Assembly (NCBI GenBank): GCA_010094025.1
Contig: ML991776.1
Coordinates: 434,001-498,000, forward strand
Reading direction: 5' to 3'
DNA length: 64,000 nt
Source: Viridothelium virens
Taxonomy: Eukaryota > Ascomycota > Dothideomycetes > Trypetheliales > Trypetheliaceae
Shown: positions 45,182 to 60,853 of the stretch, piece after piece
How positions within the stretch are numbered: position 1 is the first letter of the stretch
Layout of the letters: each line of letters opens with the position of its first letter
Made by a program: the position numbers and the translations under genes
Notes under the pieces: generated by a model
Database searches by the model: none
What the model was told of the DNA's origin: nothing
The model's input: the letters and a program-made list of their open reading frames with translations, nothing else

Positions 45182-45722
45182 GATGGCAGCTTAAGTGTGA
45201 ACGAAGCAAGAAGGTGGAGTGGACGTTCTTGGTGAAAATGGAGGGAGCTTCGATGGCTGTCAAAGAAGTTTAAGTTGTCGGTGATCGGTCACGTCGGGGT
45301 CCCTGATCGCGGCTTACCCAAAACAGCTATTGGCGTGTCGGTTTCCGGGCGCTAGTCCTGTCATAGTACCTGTGGCGCGACGCATCCGCCAGGTACCCCA
45401 CGTGGCTTTCTATATCCAGACGTGCAGAATCCAAATTAAATACGTGGGAGAAAGGGTGGGAAACAGACATAATAGTTTGATAATGACATAATGGCATTGC
45501 TTCCGCCCACATAGCTGCTGACGAGACCCGTCGTCCTCCCATATCCTAGCTTTATTTTTATTTTTATTTTTTCTATTGACTTTTGTGCCCTTTTCTGTCC
45601 TAAATGTAGACTAAGCCACCATACAACATGATGCCTCATGCGTGACCGATTCCCGCCCAAAACTCCTAGCATATGCATACACTGGAATGGCAGCAGAAAG
45701 CCACACGACTGCATACCCGTTT
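45182..45722. other. Intergenic with a T-rich tract
   Basis: These 541 bases lie between the starts and ends of two minus-strand genes. A TTTATTTTTATTTTTATTTT-like tract lies at about 45550-45572. It is otherwise unremarkable. Confidence 0.4.
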
Positions 45723-47194
45723 CTAGTCATACTGAAACAAGGCACTGATACTCTCCCCATGATGAACCCTTCGGATTGCCTGCCGAGCAGCTGTCAGTGC
45801 CTATGGGCAAATCCATGAGAGGGGACAAATTTACCTCAGCAAAAACATTGCCGACCTCTAATACCTCCAGCTTGGAGCATCTGCGCTTGTGGTCCGCTTG
45901 ATCAACGCTGTTCGTTACAACAACCTTGTCCAAGGCGCTAGCGTTGATTCGCTCAATCGCATCGCCGCTCAACACACCATGCGTTACCAAAGCATACACT
46001 GTGATCGCTCCAGCCCGCTTGAGAAGCTTTGCTGCTCGAGTGATGGTATTTGACGTATCCGCAAGGTCATCGATTAAGATGGCCGTTCGATCAGCAACGT
46101 CTCCCACTAGCATCATCGACGCATTTTGCCGATCATTGATTTGTGTAGGGCGACGCTCCTGCGAAAAGACGTTAAGATACAGACAGTGGAACGCACTGGT
46201 CTCGACATGCCTTGTGGATCAGCGCAAACTTCATGTCAAACGAGTCTGCAATTGCAGTGGCACGTTTTGCACCACCGGCATCTGGGCTGACTATGACAGC
46301 TTCCTGATAGTCTGGAATACTGTATTGGATGTACTTCCGCAATAACAATCGTCCATAGAGGTTATCCACGGGAATGTCAAAAAAGCCCTGATATTGCGGA
46401 TCATGAAGATCCATGGTGATTACATGGTCCGTCCCAGCGCAAGTCAGAAGATCGGCCACCAACTTTCCAGCCTGAGCAACCCATTGCTTGTAGCCTCGCC
46501 GAGGTTGAAAATCTGGTGTCTTTGATGAATGAGCAAGTGCGTCGTTTGCCTCCTGACGTCCATTGATAGCATCCACAGATGTTACACTGCCATTTCCGTC
46601 CAGGAAGTCAGATTTCTCCGATACGACGGACTCTATGGTAGATCGCCGCTTTGTAGCAAAGTCCTGGCTTTTTGGCTGATGATTTCCGTCATGGTGCCCA
46701 TTCCCGTTGCGATGATCGTTCATTTGCAAATTCGCCAGCTTGTGACTTAGGCCGTCCGGTACGCCATGTAGTGACGAATCCTCTTGGGAGCCGAGGTATG
46801 GAGTCTGAGGCACAGTTTCGAAAGTATACTGCTTCTCACGGCCAACACTGTTGGGCATGCGTGCAAGAGGAGCCCCGATCTTATTATATGGCAAATCGCT
46901 CTGTCGCGAATAAGGGAATAGAGGCAGAACGACGGTAACACGCTGTGCAGATGCAGTCTTGCATGCCGAAACCGTAATCAATAATTCCATAAGATGATCA
47001 TTGATGTTCCCACCACCAGATTGTACAATGAAGACATCTTTCCCACGGACCGACTCGCCGATTTCGACTCGCGTTTCTCCGACTGAAAATTTCCCCAGCA
47101 AGATCCTAGCTGGTGGAACAGCCAAATCATTGCATATTGTTTCTGTGAGCTGCGGATGAGAGCTGCCACCAAATATCACGATGTTTCGCACCAT
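45723..47194 (-). CDS. Ribose-phosphate pyrophosphokinase (PRPP synthetase) with long insertion
   Basis: PRPP synthetase makes phosphoribosyl pyrophosphate for purine, pyrimidine, histidine and tryptophan synthesis. The start is the ATG at 47194 (MVRNIVIFGGSSHPQLTETI). Exons 47194-46211, 46158-45835 and 45779-45723 give 454 residues. Motifs are VFIVQSGGGNINDHLMELLI, VLPLFPYSRQSDLPY, VITMDLHDPQYQGFFDIPVD, the PRPP loop region SPDAGGAKRA, ILIDDLADTSNTI and RRVHHGESISALF. The first intron (46210-46159) has a GC donor (AAG|GCATGT) with a CAG acceptor; only this join restores LIHKERRPTQINDRQNASMM. An insertion of about 100 residues, disordered and His/Asn/Gly-rich, sits after about residue 110, as in the yeast Prs1/Prs5 class with non-homologous regions. 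It is cytosolic and multimeric in yeast. Confidence 0.93.
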
Positions 47195-47536
47195 GCTTGA
47201 GGGGCGAAGAGAAGTTGGACGTGCGTAGGCGAAAAATCTTGTAGCAGAAAAGGTCAGAGGAATTTGGCCAGTAAGCAAGCTTGCAGGATGTTAGCAGGCG
47301 AGTGTCGAGCATCGAACAGTGACTCGACGCCTACCAGAGTCCCAGCAGAGGTCACACGAGCATACGCTTAGTCGCTTCATGGTGACAAACGAATAAAGAA
47401 GATGAATTTGCAATTTCCAGAATAAATGTCATGGTCGCGATTGGCGGGCCAAAGCTCCTCCACAGGGTCTGCAGGGATCTTCCGCGGGGCCATTCGGCCA
47501 CTTTTGACCCTTCTTCCGCCTCATTACACCAACACA
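47195..47536. promoter_or_regulatory. Divergent upstream region, PRPP synthetase and Rho-like gene
   Basis: The 342 bases between the two divergent starts are probably a shared promoter by position. No specific element is recognised. Confidence 0.35.
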
Positions 47537-48201
47537 ATGCCCGATCTCGGGCTTGATCCTCCAGAGCTCACGATTCTCTTGCTGGGTGACTCTGGTGTGG
47601 GAAAGTCGACTTTCTTGTCGTATGTGACAGTCCAATATGGCATGACTTTGTGTCAAGTCAATCCAGTTATCTAATCTTCGCTCCTTCGCATAGGCGTTTG
47701 ACATGCGGCAGCGCAAAAGATGCAACTACCCAACCGCTACCACAACTACGCGATCTCGATCAGCCTTTTGTATTTGATATTAGCCTATGGAATAGACCAT
47801 ATCGCTTCGAGTTTTACGACACTGCCTCTCCGACCTCCTATTCCTTGATCCGTCCCTCTGTCATCATACTCTGCTATTCTATCCCCCATCGAAGCTCCCT
47901 AACGAGCGTCCATACACGTTGGAAATATGAGGTCGAGACTCATTTTAACTATGACGAGTCGCTTCCAGTCATGCTGCTCGGATTGAAAAGAGATCTGAGG
48001 CGGGAAGGTGACCCAGAAATGGTCATTCCTCAGGAAGGACTTCGAGTAGCTCAGGAGATGAGGTGCGATAGGTATGCCGAGTGCAGTGCTGTAACAGGTG
48101 AGCTATGTCGGGAGGTCTTCGAGGATCTAGCAAAGACTGCAGCGATGACTACTACTGCCAAGGGCGGAAAGAGCGAGCCTACAAATTGCGTGCTGATGTA
48201 G
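47537..48201 (+). CDS. Rho-like small GTPase with altered G3 motif
   Basis: Exons 47537-47619 and 47694-48201 join to 196 residues. The P-loop is LLLGDSGVGKSTFLS. The G3 position reads FYDTASPTSYSLIRPSVIIL where typical Rho proteins have DTAGQEDYDRLRP, so the glycine and the catalytic glutamine are replaced by Ser and Pro. G4 is MLLGLKRDLR in place of TKxD, and G5 is YAECSAVTGE. The C-terminus CVLM is a CAAX box for prenylation, so membrane attachment is likely. The combination suggests a protein that binds nucleotide but hydrolyses GTP poorly. As I recall, DTASP-bearing Rho-like proteins occur across Pezizomycotina, so this may be a conserved subfamily and not decay. Biological role unknown. 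Confidence 0.85.
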
Positions 48202-54515
<6,314 letters not shown>

Positions 54516-56657
54516 ATGATTTACTCACCGCTCATCGAAGAGTCTCATCAGATCCGACTTGTCTCTATTTTACCCTGCATCAACTCTGCTGCAGAACGAG
54601 TTTCTTGTAAGTTGGAAACGGTATCACTGCTTGATCTCACCTCTACATATAAAGCATACATCATGGAGGCACCAAATTTAAGAAGAAAACGAAATCTTCT
54701 CAACAATTGGGTTGGTCTAGTAGCTCCCACTGAGCTCAGTAGTGCTGGGATACCTGTGCAATTTCCATCGGTCAAAGTCCATCGCTTTACGTGGGGAGAT
54801 TTTGCCACTTTGTCTTACACATGGGGTGTCACGAATGATACTACAAGCATAACCCTGAACGGTGTAGAGTGGCCGGTTACGCTGAGTCTAGAAGCTGCCC
54901 TACGGGCCCTGCGTGACTTGGGCTGCTTTCAAGATCGCTTTCGACTTTGGGTAGACGCCATCTGCATAAATCAGGAGGATCAGGACGAGCGCCGCTTTCA
55001 AGTTCCTAAGATGCGTGAGTTATATGATGGCTCATGGACGACTATTACATGGCTCGGAGGTGCAACAGAGGACAGCCACAAGACTCTTCAGCTACTTACA
55101 ACTTTAGCGCAATACGAAAGTCGGGAAGAGTCATCATTGCTCAAAGATAAATTACAGGAAGAACCAGACTATCTAGGCCGAGGCAAATGGATTGCTCTAC
55201 AATCTTTCCTCCAGCGTCGATACTGGTCACGACTTTGGATAATACAAGAACTGGCGCTTGCGCCCTTGAATATGCTCATGCTAACCGGGGATGGAATGAT
55301 CACGTGGCAAGAAGTCCAAGATGGATTGACATCCATCCATGTCTACCACTGGTTCGTTAAAGATGCTTGTTTACAGAGTGATTGGATAGCGGTCCTGAGA
55401 GATCAGGGGGAAGGGGATAGCACAGATTCTGGACTTTGGGACACTGAGAATCTCCACCATATTGACAAAGATATAGCCCATATAGCAAGGAAGGAATCGC
55501 ATGGAGAGGGATTTCTAAGTTTCGCCGAATTGCTCTACTTGGCTAATGCAGCTCATGCTTCCCGTCCCCTGGACAAAGTGTATGGACTGCTCGCGATTAT
55601 GGATCCCATCATCGCGCGAGAAATCATTCCAGACTACACAATCGAGCCTTCAGAGCTCTTCACAAGAGTTGCTAAGATATTCATCACCACCGGAAACCTT
55701 GAAACCATTTGTGAAGGAAATCCTTGGAGCTTTTCAGGCACGCCATCATGCGTCCCCGATTGGTTGCAGCAATCCCGGAACCGCGACAAGCATCGTCCCC
55801 CCCTTCCATATTCTGCAGATGCTAACAGTCCTCCCAAAATATTTTTTTCCGATAATCTATATCACCTTAGTGTTGACGCTATAATTGTTGATAGGGTGGA
55901 GGGACTTGGGGCTTGCCTCTCTAGTGATGCAGATGAAGTGCAGTTTGAATACTCCGCAGAGACTATATGTTATCCCGATGTCTTTGATAGTGCCTACGGC
56001 TCGGCCGATGCAACTCGTCTTGCACTTTTGCGGGCCCTGATAGGTGACCGGTGTGGCCTTCTCGGTGACTATCCCTTCCTTGATACATACCGATCTCTCG
56101 ACCTCTTCAAACTACCTATCTCTTTTCTGACGGCCAAAGCGGAGTTTCAGCGTCGAGGATGGAACGAATTTGCCCTCCAGGGGTTTCGTTATTTGCAATG
56201 GGAACACTGGTGGGAAGTACATGGCCAATTCTGGCTTGGCAAGGAGATTGGTAATTTATATGATATGTTCGCGGATGAAATTCCCGAAGATGCCGAAGAA
56301 CGAAACGCGCTTGAGATGTACAGAAGATTTCGAAATGTCATTAGTGGAAGACGCTTTGCTCCAACTAAAGGAGGAAGGTTTGCTTGGGTTCCAGACAACG
56401 TTGTCGGGGACAAGAGTGAGCAGGTTCAAAAGGATGATATGTTTGCTATAGTATCAGGATGTAGAGTGCCGCTTGTTATTCGATGCAATGGGGATGGACT
56501 TTATCAAGTACTAGGAGACGGTTACATTCAGGGGTTCATGGAAGGCGAGGCTTTAGAAATGGTAAAGAGGAAGACACTTGATTTCATTCAGATTACATTT
56601 CACTGGAAAACACTTTGTCTATTTCAGACAGTCTCGCAAGATACTTTAATTATCTAG
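54516..56657 (+). CDS. HET-domain (heterokaryon incompatibility) protein
   Basis: The HET domain is a TIR-related module that triggers cell death in fungal non-self recognition when activated. The start is the first in-frame ATG (MIYSPLIEESHQIRLVSI); the frame is open to 54462. About 713 residues in a single exon. HET motifs lie at about residues 100-260: FATLSYTWGV, FRLWVDAICINQEDQDER, MRELYDGSWTTITWLG and RRYWSRLWIIQELALA. The later DKVYGLLAIMDP is also standard for the family. The C-terminal 350 residues have no recognised domain; a stretch ending QKDDMFAIVSGCRVPLVIRC resembles the tail found in many HET proteins. No NACHT or WD repeats are attached, so any sensing must be done by this tail or a partner. 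The frame is intact. Confidence 0.92.
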   Translation: MIYSPLIEESHQIRLVSILPCINSAAERVSCKLETVSLLDLTSTYKAYIMEAPNLRRKRNLLNNWVGLVAPTELSSAGIPVQFPSVKVHRFTWGDFATLSYTWGVTNDTTSITLNGVEWPVTLSLEAALRALRDLGCFQDRFRLWVDAICINQEDQDERRFQVPKMRELYDGSWTTITWLGGATEDSHKTLQLLTTLAQYESREESSLLKDKLQEEPDYLGRGKWIALQSFLQRRYWSRLWIIQELALAPLNMLMLTGDGMITWQEVQDGLTSIHVYHWFVKDACLQSDWIAVLRDQGEGDSTDSGLWDTENLHHIDKDIAHIARKESHGEGFLSFAELLYLANAAHASRPLDKVYGLLAIMDPIIAREIIPDYTIEPSELFTRVAKIFITTGNLETICEGNPWSFSGTPSCVPDWLQQSRNRDKHRPPLPYSADANSPPKIFFSDNLYHLSVDAIIVDRVEGLGACLSSDADEVQFEYSAETICYPDVFDSAYGSADATRLALLRALIGDRCGLLGDYPFLDTYRSLDLFKLPISFLTAKAEFQRRGWNEFALQGFRYLQWEHWWEVHGQFWLGKEIGNLYDMFADEIPEDAEERNALEMYRRFRNVISGRRFAPTKGGRFAWVPDNVVGDKSEQVQKDDMFAIVSGCRVPLVIRCNGDGLYQVLGDGYIQGFMEGEALEMVKRKTLDFIQITFHWKTLCLFQTVSQDTLII

Positions 56658-57129
56658 AAAGTCTCGTTAATTCGATCGTACGCATTGTAGAATTATTTTC
56701 TCGAATTGTACAAGGCTGAGCTGTCAACAACAATACCGGTCTTCAAATTTGAACACAATTTATTGCGAATATCTCTATTTGTTTTAGCTATTTACCATAT
56801 TCGCTCTTCCTTGAGGATTCTCTCTCAGACTTACACTACGTTTACCGATGTTGCTCCGCCTACGGACTACGTACCATAGGCAGTACGGCGAGGTTACCAG
56901 GAGTTTTGTCCTACGTTATCTAATACATGCACCTCAGAATTCCTCATTTAGCTGCTAGTACCCTTTAAGAACAAAAGTAGGATTTCTCGCCTCATACCTT
57001 CTTTATGCCGGTTAGTAGAAACCTGCGATAGATCAACTGAAGAAATCGATACAAGACGCTCCATAACTAGTAAAATCCGATCCTTACGACGGATTCTGCC
57101 TAATACATTCGAGATATTCCAAGACATCT
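56658..57129. other. AT-rich intergenic stretch between convergent genes
   Basis: These 472 bases hold the 3' regions of the HET gene and the EAF gene. It is richer in A and T than most of the window. No repeat family is recognised. Confidence 0.4.
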
Positions 57130-58781
57130 TTATTCCTCCTCGCTCTCACTCTCACTCTCCTCCTGCACCATTCCTCCACCACCGACGGCGGGCCCTCCAT
57201 CCTGCACATTGCCGTCATCCTCGTCCGACGCAAGCGCCTGCAGCATCTCCGCCTCTAAATCTACATTCTCATCCTCTTCCATCTCATCCGGCGGACTCAG
57301 CGCCCGTGAGCCCCTCGTATCCGCCGCCGGACTCGGCAACTCCAACGCATCCACATCAGAATCACCTCCCCTTCCACTCGCAGCGCCTTCGTCCCTACCG
57401 CCATCATCATCATCATCATCCTCATCTTCATCCTCATCCCCATCATCAAACGTGTAGCTCGTGACCCCCTGCTCCTCCTCCGCATCCGGCACCTCGATCT
57501 CCAGCCCACCCATCTCGTCGCCCTCATCGCCATCAGCGTCTTCGTCGACAGCCACGGGTGTGCGGTTCGTCGCTCGCAGAGCCGGGCTGGCGAGACGCGA
57601 CCCGGGGCTGCTGGCGGCGCTGCGGAGCGAGATAGGACCGGACGAGGCGGCGGCGGCGGCGGCGAGACCAAACGCAGAAGGACGCTTGGAGGGGACAGTT
57701 GGGGAGTCGAAGTCGAGGACGAGGTCGTCGGCTTCGTCGTCTTCGTACTCGGCGAAATCGTTGTTGGTGGGTGAAGAGGTGTCCTCGTTCGATGGCTTGG
57801 ATTCTGGCTCCTCGGATCGGCTAGTAGGAGGGGGAATGCGCTCTTCGTCATTTGCTTTGGGGGGCTGGGGGCGTTTGGAGGGGCGGTCCTCGGTGTAGAT
57901 ATTGGGTACAGATGCCGGCGCAGACTTCTTCTCTTTCTTTGGTGCTGTAGTAGATGCCTTCCGTGAGGGTGTGACGAGGGGAGAGACCGCTTTCTTGCGG
58001 GTACTGAAGACATCTTTTGTTTTCGATGAGGTTGGTCCATTTTGGGATCGTGGCTGTGGTTTGGGCTTCGAGGGAACGGACGACTTAGCGCCTTCCGCGC
58101 TTAGAAGAGGAGTATTCTGAGCCGATAGGGCACCAAGTCCTGGCGTTCCACTTGCACGATCAGGACTAGAAGAGCGGCCACGGGGAACAAAATTGCGCCA
58201 GTCGAAGAAGCTGGCTTCGTTGTCCGACCCGTCGTCTGAAGGTTGATCTCTTGCGTCTCCATAGAGATCCTCTTCTCCGTCGGAGCTACCTCCGGTAGGC
58301 TCTTGTAGCTTGATCTGATCATATTGCTTCTGTAGCTTTGTGATATCCTTCTCCTTCGGAGTTGAGGTCAAGTTGAAGGTATATTGGGGATTGACGGGTG
58401 CCAAAACGCATTTTCTTGTTTGCGGGTCGAATAGAACGGCATATATGTCCTTCCCTGAGGATGACTGCCCCATGTATCTATACAACTCTTTGTTATCGCC
58501 TTCCACATTTGTGTCACGTATCAAAAGCTGTAGTTTGGTGGGGTCCTCAGAGGAGGCTTTCAATGTAGTCGTCCGCTTCTGACTGGCTTGTTGGGGCTTG
58601 TAATTATCTATTTGGTCATGATGTTAGAAGACATGTAGATGACGTACAGAGTTAACTTACACTGTACACTTGCATACGCTTCCGCCTTTCTCTTCTTGCC
58701 CGCAAACGACAGAGGGTACCGAGCTTGCTTGAAGGGATCCAGTGGCTGGAGGTTGCTCGTTGGACTGGCAGCGGAAGCCAT
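57130..58781 (-). CDS. ELL-associated factor (EAF) domain transcription-elongation protein
   Basis: EAF proteins bind ELL-type factors and stimulate RNA polymerase II elongation. Exons 58781-58661 and 58607-57130 join through a 54-base intron to 532 residues. The EAF N-terminal domain spans about residues 15-130: LDPFKQARYPLSFAGKKRKA, then LQLLIRDTNVEGDNKELYRY, DIYAVLFDPQTRKCVLAPVN and YTFNLTSTPKEKDITKLQKQ. The remainder is disordered: Ser/Pro-rich and basic in the middle and strongly acidic at the C-terminus (DDGDEDEDEDDDDDD and ESESESEEE), as in fungal and animal homologues with acidic activation-type tails. It is nuclear. It lies downstream of COG8 on the same strand, with 303 bases between. 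Confidence 0.85.
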
Positions 58782-59084
58782 TACCAAACTTTCAAGACAG
58801 GATTCGTTCAAGTTTGGAATTGCATGGTCAAGACAATTTTCAAAACGAGAGAGGCATGGGAAGAGTGGGATTGTTGGGCGAAAAGAAGAATCTCATTCCG
58901 GTCCTTTGTTCATCGGAAATGGGCCGAGCCGCGACGGAGTACTACACGAGCGACGTGATGGTGTGACCTATTCCTATTTTTGGGGCCATTTACTCATCAC
59001 CAAAAAGTATGCACATTACAGTAGAGTGTATACCTATGTATATACCAATAAATATCACAAAATTGACTGTGATACGCGGACTCG

Positions 59085-60563
59085 TCAAGAGCTTATAGGC
59101 GAGGAATTTTTCATTGCCGCGTTGGCATTTTTCCCACCGACTCCGCTGGCCAATAGCTCTAAGCGACTTGCCTGAACTCGATGCTTCTTCATGACCTCTA
59201 TCCATTCTACGTCACCGGCTTCACTATCGTCGTCTGACCGGAGTAGGGATAAAATCATCCCAAAGTCACCTCCAAGGCGGCCCAGACTTCCTGCACAGTA
59301 GAGGACCTGCGTAAGCAGACTATCTCGCGAACTCCGGTCTTGTACATTTGGAAGATACGTTTGCAGCGTATCCGTGAGCAACTCAACAAGATGCATAGTA
59401 AATGTAGAAAGAGCCGAGGGCAGTGGTTGAACAAGGTCATCTGGCAATTGGTTTTCGTCCATTCCAAAGCCCGACCTGTTTGGCGTCTTCAGCTTTACCC
59501 CAAGATCATCCTTGTCCTCGCTTGGCGTTGGGCCAGGAAGCGCCGATGGAAATATGCTCTTGTGCATTGAGATGATTGCGAAGCTTTGCTCTCGAAAGAT
59601 TTCAATGTACCTTTTGAGGTATCTCTCCGTTTGTTGACCACCTAATCTCTTATCCCTAGATTGGCTAGCGTCAAGTCGCCTTCGAGTCTCTTGGTCTGCT
59701 AGATCTTTCAAAGGCTCCAGCGCGTCTAACATTGACGTGAGATTGGCAAGTCGGCAACTCAGGAAAAGCACGCCTAAAGCCCCTTCACTGTTGCCCTTAC
59801 CAGGGATTCGCTGCTCGTCCAGTTCTGGAGCGACCCGTCGTAACCAGCCAATGGTGCGCATTGCTCCTGCGAGCTTGACGCCTTGTGTTTGTAGACTTGT
59901 GATCAATTGCCCTTTCATACTCTGCATTTCCTCCTCGGCTTGCGCAGCTATGGAATTGACCATGCTTAGGTTCGGATACAATGCGTGTAGACGCTTGATG
60001 TGGGCATGCAGGTCTAGAGCGGAGGCATAATTTCCTGTCGATGTAACGGCGCCGCTTACTGTGGGTTGATTTGCACCGCCCGAGGAGGAGGATATGGTAG
60101 ACGAAAGCAATGTTGGCATATCCAGAATGTCAGAAACCCGATCTACGTTCCTTGAAAGCATCAAAGCTTTTCTCCGCCTATCAAGTGCAGCATTCTCCAA
60201 GCTCTTGCTGAATTTTTGTGAGAAGCGCGAGGCTTCATTTTCCACCTCAGGTAGTCCCTCGCGGAGTTCTTGTATATTCGTGAACAGTGACGGCAACGTT
60301 GCTTCTAATGTTGACAAGTGATCAGCAGAGTTTACTATGGACTTGTAAGATCGCTTTGAAAGCGCCTGGAGAGCGCGGGCATTGGACTGTGACGAGTGTG
60401 AAAGGGACTGAGGTTCGCTGTCGGTGAGGTCTGAGAGGGCAAGAGTTGAGAGGCGGTTCAGGTAATTTATGGTGACTGCATCTTTGGGCGACGGTCGCAA
60501 TAGGTAAGTTGATGACTGCAAGTCGGAATAAGGTACAAGCAACTCGTACAGAGGTTCTGCCAT
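59085..60563 (-). CDS. COG8: Conserved oligomeric Golgi complex subunit 8 (Dor1-like)
   Basis: COG8 belongs to the COG tethering complex that directs retrograde vesicle traffic within the Golgi. It is one uninterrupted frame of 492 residues from the ATG at 60563. Family features are the N-terminal YLNRLSTLALSDL, then the long coiled-coil region ALSKRSYKSIVNSADHLSTL, then ENAALDRRRKALMLSRNVDR and VSDILDMPTLL, LYPNLSMVNSIAAQAEEEMQ, and FLSCRLANLTSMLDALEPLK followed by the Dor1-typical RYLKRYIEIFREQSFAIISM. It is slightly shorter than animal COG8 but normal for ascomycetes. It is peripheral on Golgi membranes. The call is firm. Confidence 0.92.
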   Translation of the reverse strand: MAEPLYELLVPYSDLQSSTYLLRPSPKDAVTINYLNRLSTLALSDLTDSEPQSLSHSSQSNARALQALSKRSYKSIVNSADHLSTLEATLPSLFTNIQELREGLPEVENEASRFSQKFSKSLENAALDRRRKALMLSRNVDRVSDILDMPTLLSSTISSSSGGANQPTVSGAVTSTGNYASALDLHAHIKRLHALYPNLSMVNSIAAQAEEEMQSMKGQLITSLQTQGVKLAGAMRTIGWLRRVAPELDEQRIPGKGNSEGALGVLFLSCRLANLTSMLDALEPLKDLADQETRRRLDASQSRDKRLGGQQTERYLKRYIEIFREQSFAIISMHKSIFPSALPGPTPSEDKDDLGVKLKTPNRSGFGMDENQLPDDLVQPLPSALSTFTMHLVELLTDTLQTYLPNVQDRSSRDSLLTQVLYCAGSLGRLGGDFGMILSLLRSDDDSEAGDVEWIEVMKKHRVQASRLELLASGVGGKNANAAMKNSSPISS

Positions 60564-60853
60564 ATCTCGTTCGGGTTGAGCTTCGCACCTGCAATCCGGC
60601 CTCCGTGTCCTTCACATGCGGGCAACTTTCTTTGAGCCTCATTCGTTTGTAGCCGCGCCTCATCAGGCTAACACTACCATACATGGACGTTACCTCGACC
60701 CACCTACCTTAAAGGCTGCACTTGACTAGGTACTACTTTGACCCCCGATTTCTCCACTGTCTGGTCCATTCACGCTTATTCTGAGCAAAGCTTAGATCTG
60801 CGACTCTATTCCACCTTCGAGTGCGCGCCGCGCCTCGCCCATCCACCACCTCT
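60564..60853. promoter_or_regulatory. Divergent promoter region, COG8 and UBE2O-like genes
   Basis: These 290 bases separate two divergent housekeeping starts. The shared promoter is inferred from position only. Confidence 0.4.

Noticed and set aside
46195-46211. GT donor (GTGCGT) for the first PRPP synthetase intron
   Set aside because: It would add ACRDQ-type residues and shift the frame before ERRPTQINDRQN; the GC donor upstream restores the conserved sequence exactly.
58639-59175. 178-codon plus-strand frame
   Set aside because: It is antisense to the first EAF exon and the end of COG8, both firmly identified.
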